Shown: positions 1 to 6,543 of the stretch, piece after piece
Position numbering within the stretch: position 1 is the first letter of the stretch
How the letters are laid out: every line of letters starts with the position of its first letter
DNA from: Anaerolineaceae bacterium UBA5224
GTDB taxonomy: Bacteria; Chloroflexota; Anaerolineae; Anaerolineales; Anaerolineaceae
DNA: 10,740 nucleotides
Direction of reading: 5' to 3'
Assembly (NCBI GenBank): GCA_002409365.1
Contig: DHUW01000025.1
Coordinates: 4,486-15,225 of the forward strand
Notes under the pieces: generated by a model
Database searches by the model: none
Told to the model about the DNA's origin: nothing
Seen by the model: the letters and a program-made list of their open reading frames with translations, nothing else
Program-made: the position numbers and the translations under genes

Positions 1-7
1 TAAAGAA

Positions 8-1267
8 TTAATCTTGCCAGGTTAATTCCCAATCGCCGACAAAAACGCTTTCGCCTTCCTTGATGCCGGCATTACGCAGGGCTTTGTCTACCCCAACTCC
101 TGCCATAAATTTTTGGAATCGTCTCACTGAACCAGGTTGGTCAAAGAATGTCATCGCCGCAGCCCGCTCAATGCGTTTACCGGTAACCACATAGCCTTCA
201 TCTGTCTTCTCAATCTCAAAAGCATCCGGGTCTTCATCGCTCCGGTAGACAGGCAAGGCAGCCTCAACCGGTTCAACCGGTAGGGTCTGCAGCTCCTGGT
301 AGGCTTTCCACATCAGTTCTTTCAAATTCAAATGACTGACTGCTGATACAGGCATCAAATCGATGGCTTCATCTGCAAACTTTTGATGCAAAGCAGGGAA
401 CTTCTCTGCCACCATAGGCAAATCCATTTTGTTAAGCACGACGATCTGCGGTAAAGCGCCCAATCGCTCATCGAACATATCCAGCTCGCTGTTGATTGCC
501 TCAAAGTCCGCATAGGGATCTTCACTGAGTCCATCCAAAATATGGATCAAAACCCTTGTGCGCTGGACATGTCTCAAAAATTGAAATCCCAATCCAACAC
601 CTTCTGAAGCGCCTTCGATCAAACCAGGGATGTCAGCCAGGACCAGACTATTGTCCATATCCAATTGGACAACGCCCAGGTTGGGCTCAAGCGTCGTGAA
701 GGGATAATCCGCGATCTTGGGTGTAGCCCTGGTTGTCGCCGCCAAAATGGACGATTTGCCAGCATTCGGCAGTCCAACCAGCCCAACATCTGCGATGAGT
801 TTCAATTCCAGCCTGAGGTTCAATTCTTCGCCTGGCTCGCCTCTTTCAGCGGTCAGTGGCATTTGGTTACGGCTGGTGGCAAAATGCTGGTTGCCTCGTC
901 CGCCCCGCCCGCCCTTCGCTACCGTCAGAGTCTGACCAGCCTCAACCAGGTCGCCAATCAGTTCAGTCGTCTCATCGTTGTACACTATCGTGCCGGGTGG
1001 TACTTCGATCACCAGGTTATTCGCAGATCGACCGGAACGGTTGGATGGACCGCCATTCTTGCCTGCATCAGCAGCAAACTTTTGGTTAAAGTGAAAACGG
1101 TTTAGTGTATTAAGGGTCGGGACGACCTTGAGGATCACATCCCCACCCCTTCCGCCGTCGCCACCATCGGGACCGCCTTTGGGTCTGAACTTCTCACGGT
1201 GCATATGCACCATACCATCGCCGCCTTTTCCTGACGACACACTAATGAGCACTGAATCAATAAACAT
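8..1267 (-). CDS. obg: Obg/CgtA ribosome-assembly GTPase
   Basis: Essential-type GTPase that binds the large ribosomal subunit, acts in its late assembly and links it to stress signalling; cytosolic. All three Obg domains are visible in 419 aa, the normal family length. Residues 1-157 are the glycine-rich Obg fold (KGGDG, GGPDGGDGGRGG, KGGRGGRGN). Residues 158-325 are the G domain, with G1 GLPNAGKSS at 165-173, YPFTT at 188-192, G3 DIPG at 212-215, G4 NKMD at 279-282 and G5 SAV at 308-310. Residues about 335-419 are the OCT domain. The ATG is preceded by a weak purine-rich site (AAAGAGAAG). The frequent partners rplU and rpmA are not upstream. A strong terminator ends only 38 nt before the start codon, so obg needs either its own short promoter or read-through. 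A weak extended -10 (TGT then TAAACT, 1293-1301) lies in that gap. Identity is secure. Confidence 0.98.
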   Translation of the reverse strand: MFIDSVLISVSSGKGGDGMVHMHREKFRPKGGPDGGDGGRGGDVILKVVPTLNTLNRFHFNQKFAADAGKNGGPSNRSGRSANNLVIEVPPGTIVYNDETTELIGDLVEAGQTLTVAKGGRGGRGNQHFATSRNQMPLTAERGEPGEELNLRLELKLIADVGLVGLPNAGKSSILAATTRATPKIADYPFTTLEPNLGVVQLDMDNSLVLADIPGLIEGASEGVGLGFQFLRHVQRTRVLIHILDGLSEDPYADFEAINSELDMFDERLGALPQIVVLNKMDLPMVAEKFPALHQKFADEAIDLMPVSAVSHLNLKELMWKAYQELQTLPVEPVEAALPVYRSDEDPDAFEIEKTDEGYVVTGKRIERAAAMTFFDQPGSVRRFQKFMAGVGVDKALRNAGIKEGESVFVGDWELTWQD

Positions 1268-1303
1268 AGTCTTCTCTTTCTGTAGTCCAAGAAGTTTAAC
1301 ACG

Positions 1304-1333
1304 AAAAAGAGGTCGGGTAATCCCGACCTCTTT
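1304..1333 (-). terminator. Rho-independent terminator after the cDPG-synthetase-like gene
   Basis: A perfect 12-bp inverted repeat (AAAGAGGTCGGG at 1306-1317, its complement at 1322-1333) encloses a 4-nt loop. Read on the minus strand, the stem is followed by a run of five T (A at 1304-1308 on the plus strand). It lies 18 nt beyond the stop of the minus-strand gene at 1351-2670 and directly ahead of obg, so it should end the argS transcript. Confidence 0.88.
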
Positions 1334-1350
1334 ACACAGATCATTCGAAT

Positions 1351-2670
1351 TTACTTGTTGAACATCTTTTTAAGAATGTCTTCCAGGTCTGGTTTGCCGA
1401 TCTCTTCGAGTTCGTAGCGGACGCGCTGGGTCGGTTTCTCGATCTTCATGACGCGGGTCAGGTCAATCGGCGTGCCGATCACAACCAGGTCAACATCGGA
1501 TGAATTGATGGTGGTTTCCAGGTCGCGCACTTGTTGCTCACCATAACCCATTGCAGGCAAGATCTTGCCGGTATTCGGGTATTTTTTGTAAGTGGCAGTG
1601 ATTTCACCAACCGCAAATGGGCGGGGGTCAACGATTTCAGCAGCGCCGAAGCGGCGTGCGGCAACCCAGCCAGCACCGATCTTCATACCACCATGGGTCA
1701 GGGTCGGGCCATCTTCAACAACCAGAACGCGTTTTCCGCGAATGGCTTCTGGATCGTCCACGTAGATCGGGGATGCACCTTCGATGACGATCGCATCCGG
1801 ATTGACAGAATGAATATTCTCACGAACTTTAACAATATCTTCGGGGTTAGCAGTGTCAACTTTGTTAATGACAACAACATCTGCCATGCGGATATTGACT
1901 TCACCTGGATAGTAAGAGAGCTCATGACCAGGGCGCAGCGGATCGGCAACTGCGATCAGCAGGTCGGTTTTGTAGAATGAGAAGTCATTGTTACCGCCAT
2001 CCCAGAGGACAACGTCAACTTCCTTCTCAGCTTCGCGTAAAATCGCTTCGTAATCAACGCCTGCGAAAACGATCACACCATTATCGAGATGGGGTTCGTA
2101 TTCTTCGCGCTCTTCAATAGTGCACTCATGCAGGTCAAGATCTGCATAGGTAGCGAAACGCTGTACTTTTTGCTTTACCAGATCGCCATAAGGCATGGGG
2201 TGGCGGATTGCAGCCACTTTCAAGCCCATTTTCTGCAGGATAGCTGCAACACGGCGGGTGGTCTGGCTCTTGCCCGAACCAGTCCGTACGGCGGTGATGC
2301 CAATCACTGGTTTGGTGGATTTTACCTGGGTCGCTTTGGTACCCATCAAACGAAAATCAGCTCCTAACGAATTGACCAGGGCAGATTTGTGCATTACATA
2401 TTCATAGGGCACATCACTATACGCAAAGACAACTTCATCAACATCAAACTTTTTGATCAGTTCGGGCAGTTCAGACTCGGGATAGATGTCGATGCCGTTG
2501 GGATACAGCGTTCCTGCCAATTCTTTTGGGTACTTCCGACCTTCGATATTGGGGATCTGGGTGGCGGTGAAGGCAACAACTTCATACTTATCATTGTCAC
2601 GATAATAGGTATTGAAATTGTGGAAGTCACGACCGGCAGCTCCCATGATGATTGTACGAATACGACTCAT
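1351..2670 (-). CDS. Cyclic 2,3-diphosphoglycerate synthetase-like P-loop NTPase (predicted GTPase family)
   Basis: 439-aa cytosolic NTPase. I recognise it as the family of archaeal cyclic 2,3-diphosphoglycerate synthetase (COG2403-type predicted GTPases). In the characterised archaeal enzyme ATP closes 2,3-diphosphoglycerate into its cyclic form; many bacteria carry homologues of unproven role. Visible: an N-terminal Rossmann-like segment (IIMGAAGRDFHNFN, residues 7-20), a P-loop with TGSGKS at 130-135, a Walker-B-like strand VVLWDGGNNDFSF at 220-232, and NKVD at 269-272, a GTPase-style base-recognition motif. There is no signal peptide or membrane segment. The ATG has a strong ribosome site (AAAGGAG) 6-8 nt upstream. 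It lies 32 nt behind argS with no terminator between, and a strong terminator follows, so argS and this gene probably form a bicistronic unit. Substrate and nucleotide cannot be decided from sequence; a general phosphoglycerate-ligating or regulatory NTPase is possible. Confidence 0.85.
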   Translation of the reverse strand: MSRIRTIIMGAAGRDFHNFNTYYRDNDKYEVVAFTATQIPNIEGRKYPKELAGTLYPNGIDIYPESELPELIKKFDVDEVVFAYSDVPYEYVMHKSALVNSLGADFRLMGTKATQVKSTKPVIGITAVRTGSGKSQTTRRVAAILQKMGLKVAAIRHPMPYGDLVKQKVQRFATYADLDLHECTIEEREEYEPHLDNGVIVFAGVDYEAILREAEKEVDVVLWDGGNNDFSFYKTDLLIAVADPLRPGHELSYYPGEVNIRMADVVVINKVDTANPEDIVKVRENIHSVNPDAIVIEGASPIYVDDPEAIRGKRVLVVEDGPTLTHGGMKIGAGWVAARRFGAAEIVDPRPFAVGEITATYKKYPNTGKILPAMGYGEQQVRDLETTINSSDVDLVVIGTPIDLTRVMKIEKPTQRVRYELEEIGKPDLEDILKKMFNK

Positions 2671-2702
2671 AAAATTCTCCTTTTTTATTTGTTCATTCTA
2701 TT

Positions 2703-4454
2703 CTACATCACTTGCGGGGCTTGAATGCCGAGCAAGTTGAGTGTCTTTTCAAGGCAGGTCCGGGCAGCCTGGACGAGTGCCAGACGGGAATTACGCACTT
2801 CGCCTTCTGCTTTTAATACCTGGCATTGGTTATAGAAATCGTTAAATGCCTTCGCCAGGTCATAAGCATATCCAGCCAGGATTGAAGGTTTGAGGTCTTT
2901 TGCCGATTTGCTGATCTCATCCGGTAGTTTCGAGAGCAGTTCGATCAGGTTGACTTCACTGGGCTCCAGTTGGTAGGCAAAGGTGGCAGGGCTTTCTTCC
3001 AGGTCCTCAGCTTTTCTCAAGATGCTGTTTGCACGCACGTTGGCATACTGGATGTAGGGTGCAGATTGACCGTTGAAATCCAGGGCGCTTTCCCAATCAA
3101 AGGTGACGATCTTGGTGTTTTCGCGTGAGATCATGGGATATTTGATTGCGCCGAGAGCCACCTTCTGGGCAACATCCTGCATGATGGTCGGGTCGAGCTC
3201 GGGGTTTTTCTCACGTACCACATCCAGTGCCCGCTGCGTGGCTTCGCGCACCAGGTCGTCCAGTAAAACTACTGTGCCATCACGCGAGGACATGATCACA
3301 TTCCCAGGCAGATTGACAATTTCGTATGCCAGATGCTGGATGTTTTTCGCCCATGGGAAGCCCATTAACTCAAGGATCTTCTTCATCTGTTTCATATGGA
3401 GACTTTGCCGGACGTCGATCACGTAAATTGATTCATCCAGGTCGTACTCCGTGAATTTCATGATCGCCAGAGGCAGTTCCTTTGTGGCATAGAGTGAGGT
3501 GCCATCAGACCGCAAAACCACAGCCACCCGGTACTCCTCCTTAGTGCCTAAAATGGCATCAAGATCGACGATAACAGGGTTTTCAGGGCGACCATCGGTA
3601 GCAATTCCGCTCTCGATCAGGCTTGCCACTAACACTTTGCCTGAATCTTCCACTTCGCTTTCGAAATAAATACGGTCAAAATGTTCGCCGAGCAGCTCGT
3701 AGACTTGGGCAAAACCATCCATGGACCACTGTCGGGTTTTTAACCACAAGTCATGAATGTGCTCATCGCCTGAATCCCAGCGTGCAAAGTATGCTCTGAC
3801 TGTTTCCTCAAAACCTTCCTGCTCATGAAAACGGCGGTCCGCTTCAGAGTAGAGATCAGCCATCCAGCGCATCTTGTCTTTGCCTGGCTGCTCACCGGAA
3901 TGGTACATCTCGTAATTGCACATCCACTTGATAACGTGAAGCCCGATGTCGCCGATGTAATTCGCCCGGACAACTTTCTGTCCGCTGGCTTCCAGGATGT
4001 TGCAGACCGATCCACCCAAAATAACGTTGCGCAGGTGCCCTACATGCAAAGGTTTATGGGTGTTGGGGTTGGAATATTCGACCATCACACTTTCACCAGT
4101 CGGTTTGGCATTGCCAAACTGCGGACCCTGCTTGTTGACCTGGTCAACGACGCCTGCTGCGTAAAGAGCGGTGTCAAAATAAAGGTTCAGATAACCTCTT
4201 ACTGCTTCTGAGCGAGTGAAACCTGTTGGCAATCCAATCGCCTCTTTAAGCCTTTCAGCCAGCACCTGGGCGTATTGGGGCACAGGACCGGTTTTATTCG
4301 GATCGGCAGCTGCCAGGGGAAAAAACGGTGCTGCCATCCCCCACTCACCTGAAAAGGGGATGTTGCGAAACTCCACTTTACCGGTTGGTAAGCCGTTCTG
4401 CAGGCAAAATTCGTTGATTCTCTGGGCGATTTGGTTCTTTATCTCTTCAAACAT
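2703..4454 (-). CDS. argS: Arginyl-tRNA synthetase
   Basis: Class I aminoacyl-tRNA synthetase that charges tRNA-Arg with arginine using ATP; cytosolic. 583 aa, normal for the family. The N-terminal Arg-tRNA-synthetase domain (about 1-90) is followed by the catalytic Rossmann fold with EYSNPNTHKPLHVGH, whose HIGH-type motif HVGH sits at 137-140. The KMSK region reads MSSRDG (388-393), a loosened form seen in many ArgRS enzymes. The C-terminal DALR anticodon-binding domain runs from about 465 to the end, closing with the family-typical LLGIQAPQVM. The ATG at 4454 is preceded by GAGGA with 5 nt spacing and by an extended -10 promoter giving a leader of about 19 nt. Spacing of 32 nt to the next gene indicates co-transcription. 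No T-box leader features were seen. Confidence 0.98.
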   Translation of the reverse strand: MFEEIKNQIAQRINEFCLQNGLPTGKVEFRNIPFSGEWGMAAPFFPLAAADPNKTGPVPQYAQVLAERLKEAIGLPTGFTRSEAVRGYLNLYFDTALYAAGVVDQVNKQGPQFGNAKPTGESVMVEYSNPNTHKPLHVGHLRNVILGGSVCNILEASGQKVVRANYIGDIGLHVIKWMCNYEMYHSGEQPGKDKMRWMADLYSEADRRFHEQEGFEETVRAYFARWDSGDEHIHDLWLKTRQWSMDGFAQVYELLGEHFDRIYFESEVEDSGKVLVASLIESGIATDGRPENPVIVDLDAILGTKEEYRVAVVLRSDGTSLYATKELPLAIMKFTEYDLDESIYVIDVRQSLHMKQMKKILELMGFPWAKNIQHLAYEIVNLPGNVIMSSRDGTVVLLDDLVREATQRALDVVREKNPELDPTIMQDVAQKVALGAIKYPMISRENTKIVTFDWESALDFNGQSAPYIQYANVRANSILRKAEDLEESPATFAYQLEPSEVNLIELLSKLPDEISKSAKDLKPSILAGYAYDLAKAFNDFYNQCQVLKAEGEVRNSRLALVQAARTCLEKTLNLLGIQAPQVM

Positions 4455-4479
4455 AGTGTTCCTCTGGTTAGTCGAGAGG

Positions 4480-4488
4480 ATTATAACA
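4480..4488 (-). promoter_or_regulatory. argS promoter (extended -10)
   Basis: On the minus strand the sequence TGTTATAAT combines a perfect TATAAT (4480-4485) with the TGn extension. No convincing -35 sits at 16-18 bp, which fits extended -10 promoters. Predicted transcription start near 4473, leaving about 19 nt that include the argS ribosome site. Confidence 0.65.
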
Positions 4489-4506
4489 TCTCAGTGACTA
4501 ATATCT

Positions 4507-4554
4507 GTCATCCTGAGTCTCTTTCTTAATTAGAAGTGTGCTCAGTAGGATGGC
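4507..4554. repeat. Imperfect inverted repeat upstream of the argS promoter
   Basis: GTCATCCTGAG (4507-4517) pairs with CTCAG, a 3-nt bulge TAG, and GATGGC (4541-4554), giving 11 pairs including one G-T. The inner part (CTTTCTTAATTAGAAG) is itself nearly palindromic. It lies between the argS promoter and the rpsT terminator. The outer arm GTCATCCTGAG resembles the arms of dispersed hairpin repeats common in environmental bacterial genomes, so this may be a decayed copy. A regulatory role is possible but unsupported. Confidence 0.45.
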
Positions 4555-4567
4555 CAGAAGTGAACGC

Positions 4568-4600
4568 AAAAAAGGCGAGGTGAAAAAAGACCTCGCCTTT
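4568..4600 (-). terminator. Rho-independent terminator of rpsT
   Basis: Perfect 11-bp stem (AAAGGCGAGGT at 4571-4581, complement at 4590-4600) with an 8-nt loop. On the minus strand it is followed by six T. It starts 19 nt past the rpsT stop and isolates rpsT from argS. Confidence 0.9.
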
Positions 4601-4619
4601 GATCTACGACGATTAATAA

Positions 4620-4886
4620 CTATTTCTTGATCGAATTGTAATGGGCCATCAAGCGGGATTTGCGGCGTGCGGCATTGTTCTGATGAATGACGCCCTTAGC
4701 GGCAGCCTTATCCAATGCGCGGATTGCCTTCAAAACTTCGGCTTCAGCTAATTCAGCATCTTCAGCACGAATTGCGCTTTGTGCTCTGCGGACGTAGGTA
4801 CGGGCAGAACCACGATAGACACGATTACGAAGGCGTGCCGCCGCGTTTTGTTTGTTTCGCTTGATTTGAGACTTAATGTTAGCCAA
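4620..4886 (-). CDS. rpsT: 30S ribosomal protein S20 (UUG start)
   Basis: Primary 16S rRNA-binding protein of the small subunit. The 88-aa product beginning MANIKSQIKRNKQNAAARLRN matches the canonical S20 start, is very basic and almost entirely helical, and has the usual length. A longer reading from another TTG at 4898 would add four residues (MEEE), but that codon lies next to the ribosome site: GGAGG at 4892-4896 has ideal 5-nt spacing to the TTG at 4884-4886, so the start is set there. An in-frame stop (TAG, 4899-4901) rules out any longer protein. It is monocistronic, with a promoter at 4925-4952 and a strong terminator just downstream. E. coli rpsT also uses UUG and is translationally autoregulated by S20; a similar control here is inference. 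Confidence 0.95.
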   Translation of the reverse strand: MANIKSQIKRNKQNAAARLRNRVYRGSARTYVRRAQSAIRAEDAELAEAEVLKAIRALDKAAAKGVIHQNNAARRKSRLMAHYNSIKK

Positions 4887-4891
4887 TTCTT

Positions 4892-4896
4892 CCTCC
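4892..4896 (-). promoter_or_regulatory. Shine-Dalgarno site fixing the rpsT UUG start
   Basis: GGAGG on the minus strand, 5 nt from TTG at 4884-4886. It decides between two in-frame TTG codons (4886 and 4898). Just upstream, ATG AAG TTT TAG (4910 down to 4899) forms a three-codon leader reading frame, in the rpsT frame, ending 12 nt before the start codon. Confidence 0.85.
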
Positions 4897-4924
4897 AACT
4901 AAAACTTCATAATTCCAAACGATT

Positions 4925-4952
4925 ATTCTACACTAAAAAAAGCATTTGTCCA
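4925..4952 (-). promoter_or_regulatory. rpsT promoter
   Basis: Minus-strand -35 TGGACA (4947-4952, five of six consensus bases) and -10 TAGAAT (4925-4930, five of six) with a 16-bp T-rich spacer. Predicted start near 4918 gives a leader of about 32 nt. It is divergent from the rnpB promoter about 70 bp away. Confidence 0.75.
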
Positions 4953-5020
4953 GAAATTCATGGGACAATTTTACGAATTTTCAGGGATTCTTCACAATTT
5001 ATGTTCTTCAAACAGCTTAA

Positions 5021-5029
5021 TGGTATCAT
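5021..5029 (+). promoter_or_regulatory. rnpB promoter (extended -10)
   Basis: TGGTATCAT carries TATCAT (5024-5029, five of six bases of TATAAT) with a TGn extension. The -35 region is poor. A start 7-8 nt downstream would be 5036-5037, exactly the first base of helix P1, so the RNA may need no 5' trimming. Confidence 0.6.
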
Positions 5030-5036
5030 CAAATTA

Positions 5037-5369
5037 CTCAGGTCAGCCAGGTGCGCGCGCTTAATCAGTGAGGAAAGTCCGTACACCGCAGAGCAGGATG
5101 CCAGGTAACCCCTGGGAGGGCGTAAGCTCTCGGACCGGGCCACAGAGACATACCGCTCGCAAGAGTAAGGGTGAAAAGGTGGTGTAAGAGACCACCGCGT
5201 CGCTGGTAACAGGGACGGCCAGGTAACCCCCATCCGGTGCAAGGTCAAACAGGAGAGAGAGCCTGCTCGGCTCATTTGATCTCCGGGTAGACCGCATGAG
5301 TTGGCTGGTAACAGTCAATCGAGATAGATGCGCATCCACGACAGAATACGGCTTACCGGTTGACCTGAG
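5037..5369 (+). ncRNA. rnpB: RNase P RNA, bacterial type A
   Basis: Catalytic RNA of RNase P, which removes 5' leaders from pre-tRNAs. Conserved core blocks are present: GAGGAAAGTCCG (5070-5081), GTAAGGGTGAAAAGG before P9, CAAGGTCAAACAGG, GGGTAGACCGCATGAG and ACAGAATACGGCTTAC (5341-5356). Helices found by complementarity: P1, 12 pairs with one G-U (5037-5048 with 5358-5369), which sets both ends; P2 (5050-5056 with 5330-5336); P9 (5178-5183 with 5191-5196); P16 (5252-5256 with 5280-5284); P17 (5259-5263 with 5269-5273); P18 with a GTAA loop (5301-5307 with 5312-5318). The P17 loop TGCTC (5264-5268) complements GAGCA (5091-5095), the P6 pseudoknot that defines type A. P12 is a short stub capped by GCAA. 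Only 13 nt lie between P2 and the first core block, so P3 seems missing or minimal. Length 333 nt. Identity is certain; the exact 3' end is inferred from P1. Confidence 0.96.
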
Positions 5370-5415
5370 ATGGAACTTTATCGTCGGTCTTCGGTTAATA
5401 CAATAGAAGAATTTT

Positions 5416-6441
5416 ATGAAAAAGTGGATCTTTCCGTCTATCGTAGCCGTTTTTATTATCATCATCCTGATAGTATTTGCATGCAACCGCATTGCAGACG
5501 CTCCGGGTGACCTTTCTGTAAAGATCCTTTCACCCACATCCGGACAGATGCTTGCCCTTAATAGTGAGGTTGTGGTGCAATCAGTCATCCCGGTCGGAGC
5601 AAAATGGTCGCGAATCGAATTGCTGGCAAACTCGGTTCCCATTCGGCTCGATCTGGCAGAAAACTACCCACAAGGAACAATCCTGGTCGAGCAGCCCTGG
5701 ATCCCCACCCAGGAAGGTGCTTTTATGATCACGGTCAATCTCTATGTCGAAAATGGCCGTAATTTTGTCAGCGATCAGGTGGCGGTAGTTGTACAGGCGC
5801 TTTCCAACCAGGAGCTGACGCTCACGCCAAGCCCGACTCTCCTCCAGACACAAACTGCAACCATCACCCCTACAAATGAGCCCTGCAGCATGTCAGCAAT
5901 TTTGATCAGTGATGTCACTATTCCAGCTGGTTCAATTTTAGATCCCGGGCAGCGTTTTACGAAGACCTGGCGGGTACAAAATAACGGCACCTGCGAATGG
6001 GAAGGTTACAAATTGGTTTACGTGCGCGGAAACCGGATGGGCGGCAATTCGCCTTCACCGATACGCACGATTCAACCAGCTGAGGTTTTTGAACTATCGC
6101 TCGAGATGACGGCTCCAAGCTATCATGGCTTTTATGAGGGCATTTGGCGTATCCAGGCAGAGAATGGCAGTTTGATCGGACCGGAGCTGAAGGTGGTTTT
6201 GGGAATTCCAACACCGACTCCCACACAGACTCAAACCCAAACCCCTACCGCAACGCCGACTGCAACACCAACAGCTACAGCAACACCTACACTGACGTTT
6301 ACACCAACTTATACGAAGACAAAAACAGCAACGGCAACTGCTACGCCAACGGCAACAGTGACATCAACCGTGACAGCGACACCAACAGTCACCGGAACTC
6401 TGACCGTTACCGCAACCGGAACAACTAGTTCAGGCAATTAA
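5416..6441 (+). CDS. Secreted lipoprotein-like protein with NBR1-type Ig-like domain and Thr/Pro tail
   Basis: 341-aa extracytoplasmic protein of unknown role. Residues 1-22 are a Lys-Lys start and a long hydrophobic stretch ending VFAC, with Cys23 placed as a lipid-attachment residue. The lipobox is imperfect (Phe at -2), so an uncleaved membrane anchor is an alternative. Residues about 33-128 look like a bacterial Ig-like beta-sandwich (VKILSPTSGQMLALNSEVVV). A short T/P linker (130-156) follows, then residues about 157-262 match the NBR1-like Ig domain, with the pattern IPAGSILDPGQRFTKTWRVQ, NNGTCEW, and GIWRIQ near its end; Cys157 and Cys193 could pair. Residues 264-341 are almost entirely Thr, Pro, Ala, Val and Ser. 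The start ATG has only a weak ribosome site (AGAAGA). The gene begins 46 nt after rnpB and converges on the nitroreductase gene. Related domains occur in cell-surface proteins; ligand binding or wall spanning is inference. Confidence 0.88.
   Translation: MKKWIFPSIVAVFIIIILIVFACNRIADAPGDLSVKILSPTSGQMLALNSEVVVQSVIPVGAKWSRIELLANSVPIRLDLAENYPQGTILVEQPWIPTQEGAFMITVNLYVENGRNFVSDQVAVVVQALSNQELTLTPSPTLLQTQTATITPTNEPCSMSAILISDVTIPAGSILDPGQRFTKTWRVQNNGTCEWEGYKLVYVRGNRMGGNSPSPIRTIQPAEVFELSLEMTAPSYHGFYEGIWRIQAENGSLIGPELKVVLGIPTPTPTQTQTQTPTATPTATPTATATPTLTFTPTYTKTKTATATATPTATVTSTVTATPTVTGTLTVTATGTTSSGN
6210..6426 (+). repeat. Low-complexity Thr/Pro/Ala codon repeat
   Basis: About 70 codons built mostly from ACN, CCN and GCN triplets encode the C-terminal tail of the surface protein. 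The codons vary at the third position, so this is selection for composition or an old expansion rather than a fresh perfect tandem repeat. Such tails are probably extended and may be glycosylated; that is inference. Confidence 0.8.
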
Positions 6442-6543
6442 TTGTCGGATTTTTGTCTTTGCCAATGGCATGGGAACGGCAAGGACTCCAAAATAATCAA
6501 CAGCTAAAAGCTATCAGCTTTCACCTATGAGCTTTCTGCTTAC
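6442..6543. other. Convergent intergenic spacer
   Basis: 102 nt between two converging genes. It contains a weak 6-bp hairpin (AAAGCT, ATC, AGCTTT at 6507-6521) and a 4-bp one near 6462 (TGCC, AAT, GGCA). Neither has a T-run strong enough to be called an intrinsic terminator. Nothing else was seen. Confidence 0.5.

Noticed and set aside
1531..1980. 149-codon plus-strand open frame
   Set aside because: It is a shadow of the P-loop NTPase gene on the other strand and shows no protein-like pattern.
4455..4619. T-box or other tRNA-sensing leader for argS
   Set aside because: The argS leader is only about 19 nt, and no T-box sequence or specifier stem was seen.
4887..4898. rpsT start at the TTG at 4898
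   Set aside because: That codon abuts the GGAGG ribosome site, which would then lie inside the gene, and the extra MEEE is not typical of S20.
5061..5642. 193-codon minus-strand open frame
   Set aside because: It lies antisense to the RNase P RNA and the lipoprotein start, with no recognisable domain or ribosome site.
6210..6426. CRISPR array or minisatellite
   Set aside because: There are no regular identical repeats with unique spacers; the pattern follows codon triplets of the coding frame.
6144..6428. Asn/Asp/Ser/Tyr-rich frame in the repetitive tail region
   Set aside because: It is the out-of-frame reading of the Thr/Pro/Ala codon repeat; the in-frame protein has the recognised domains.
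6507..6521. AAAGCT-ATC-AGCTTT hairpin as a terminator between the converging genes
   Set aside because: The stem has only 6 mostly A-T pairs and neither strand has a following T-run.
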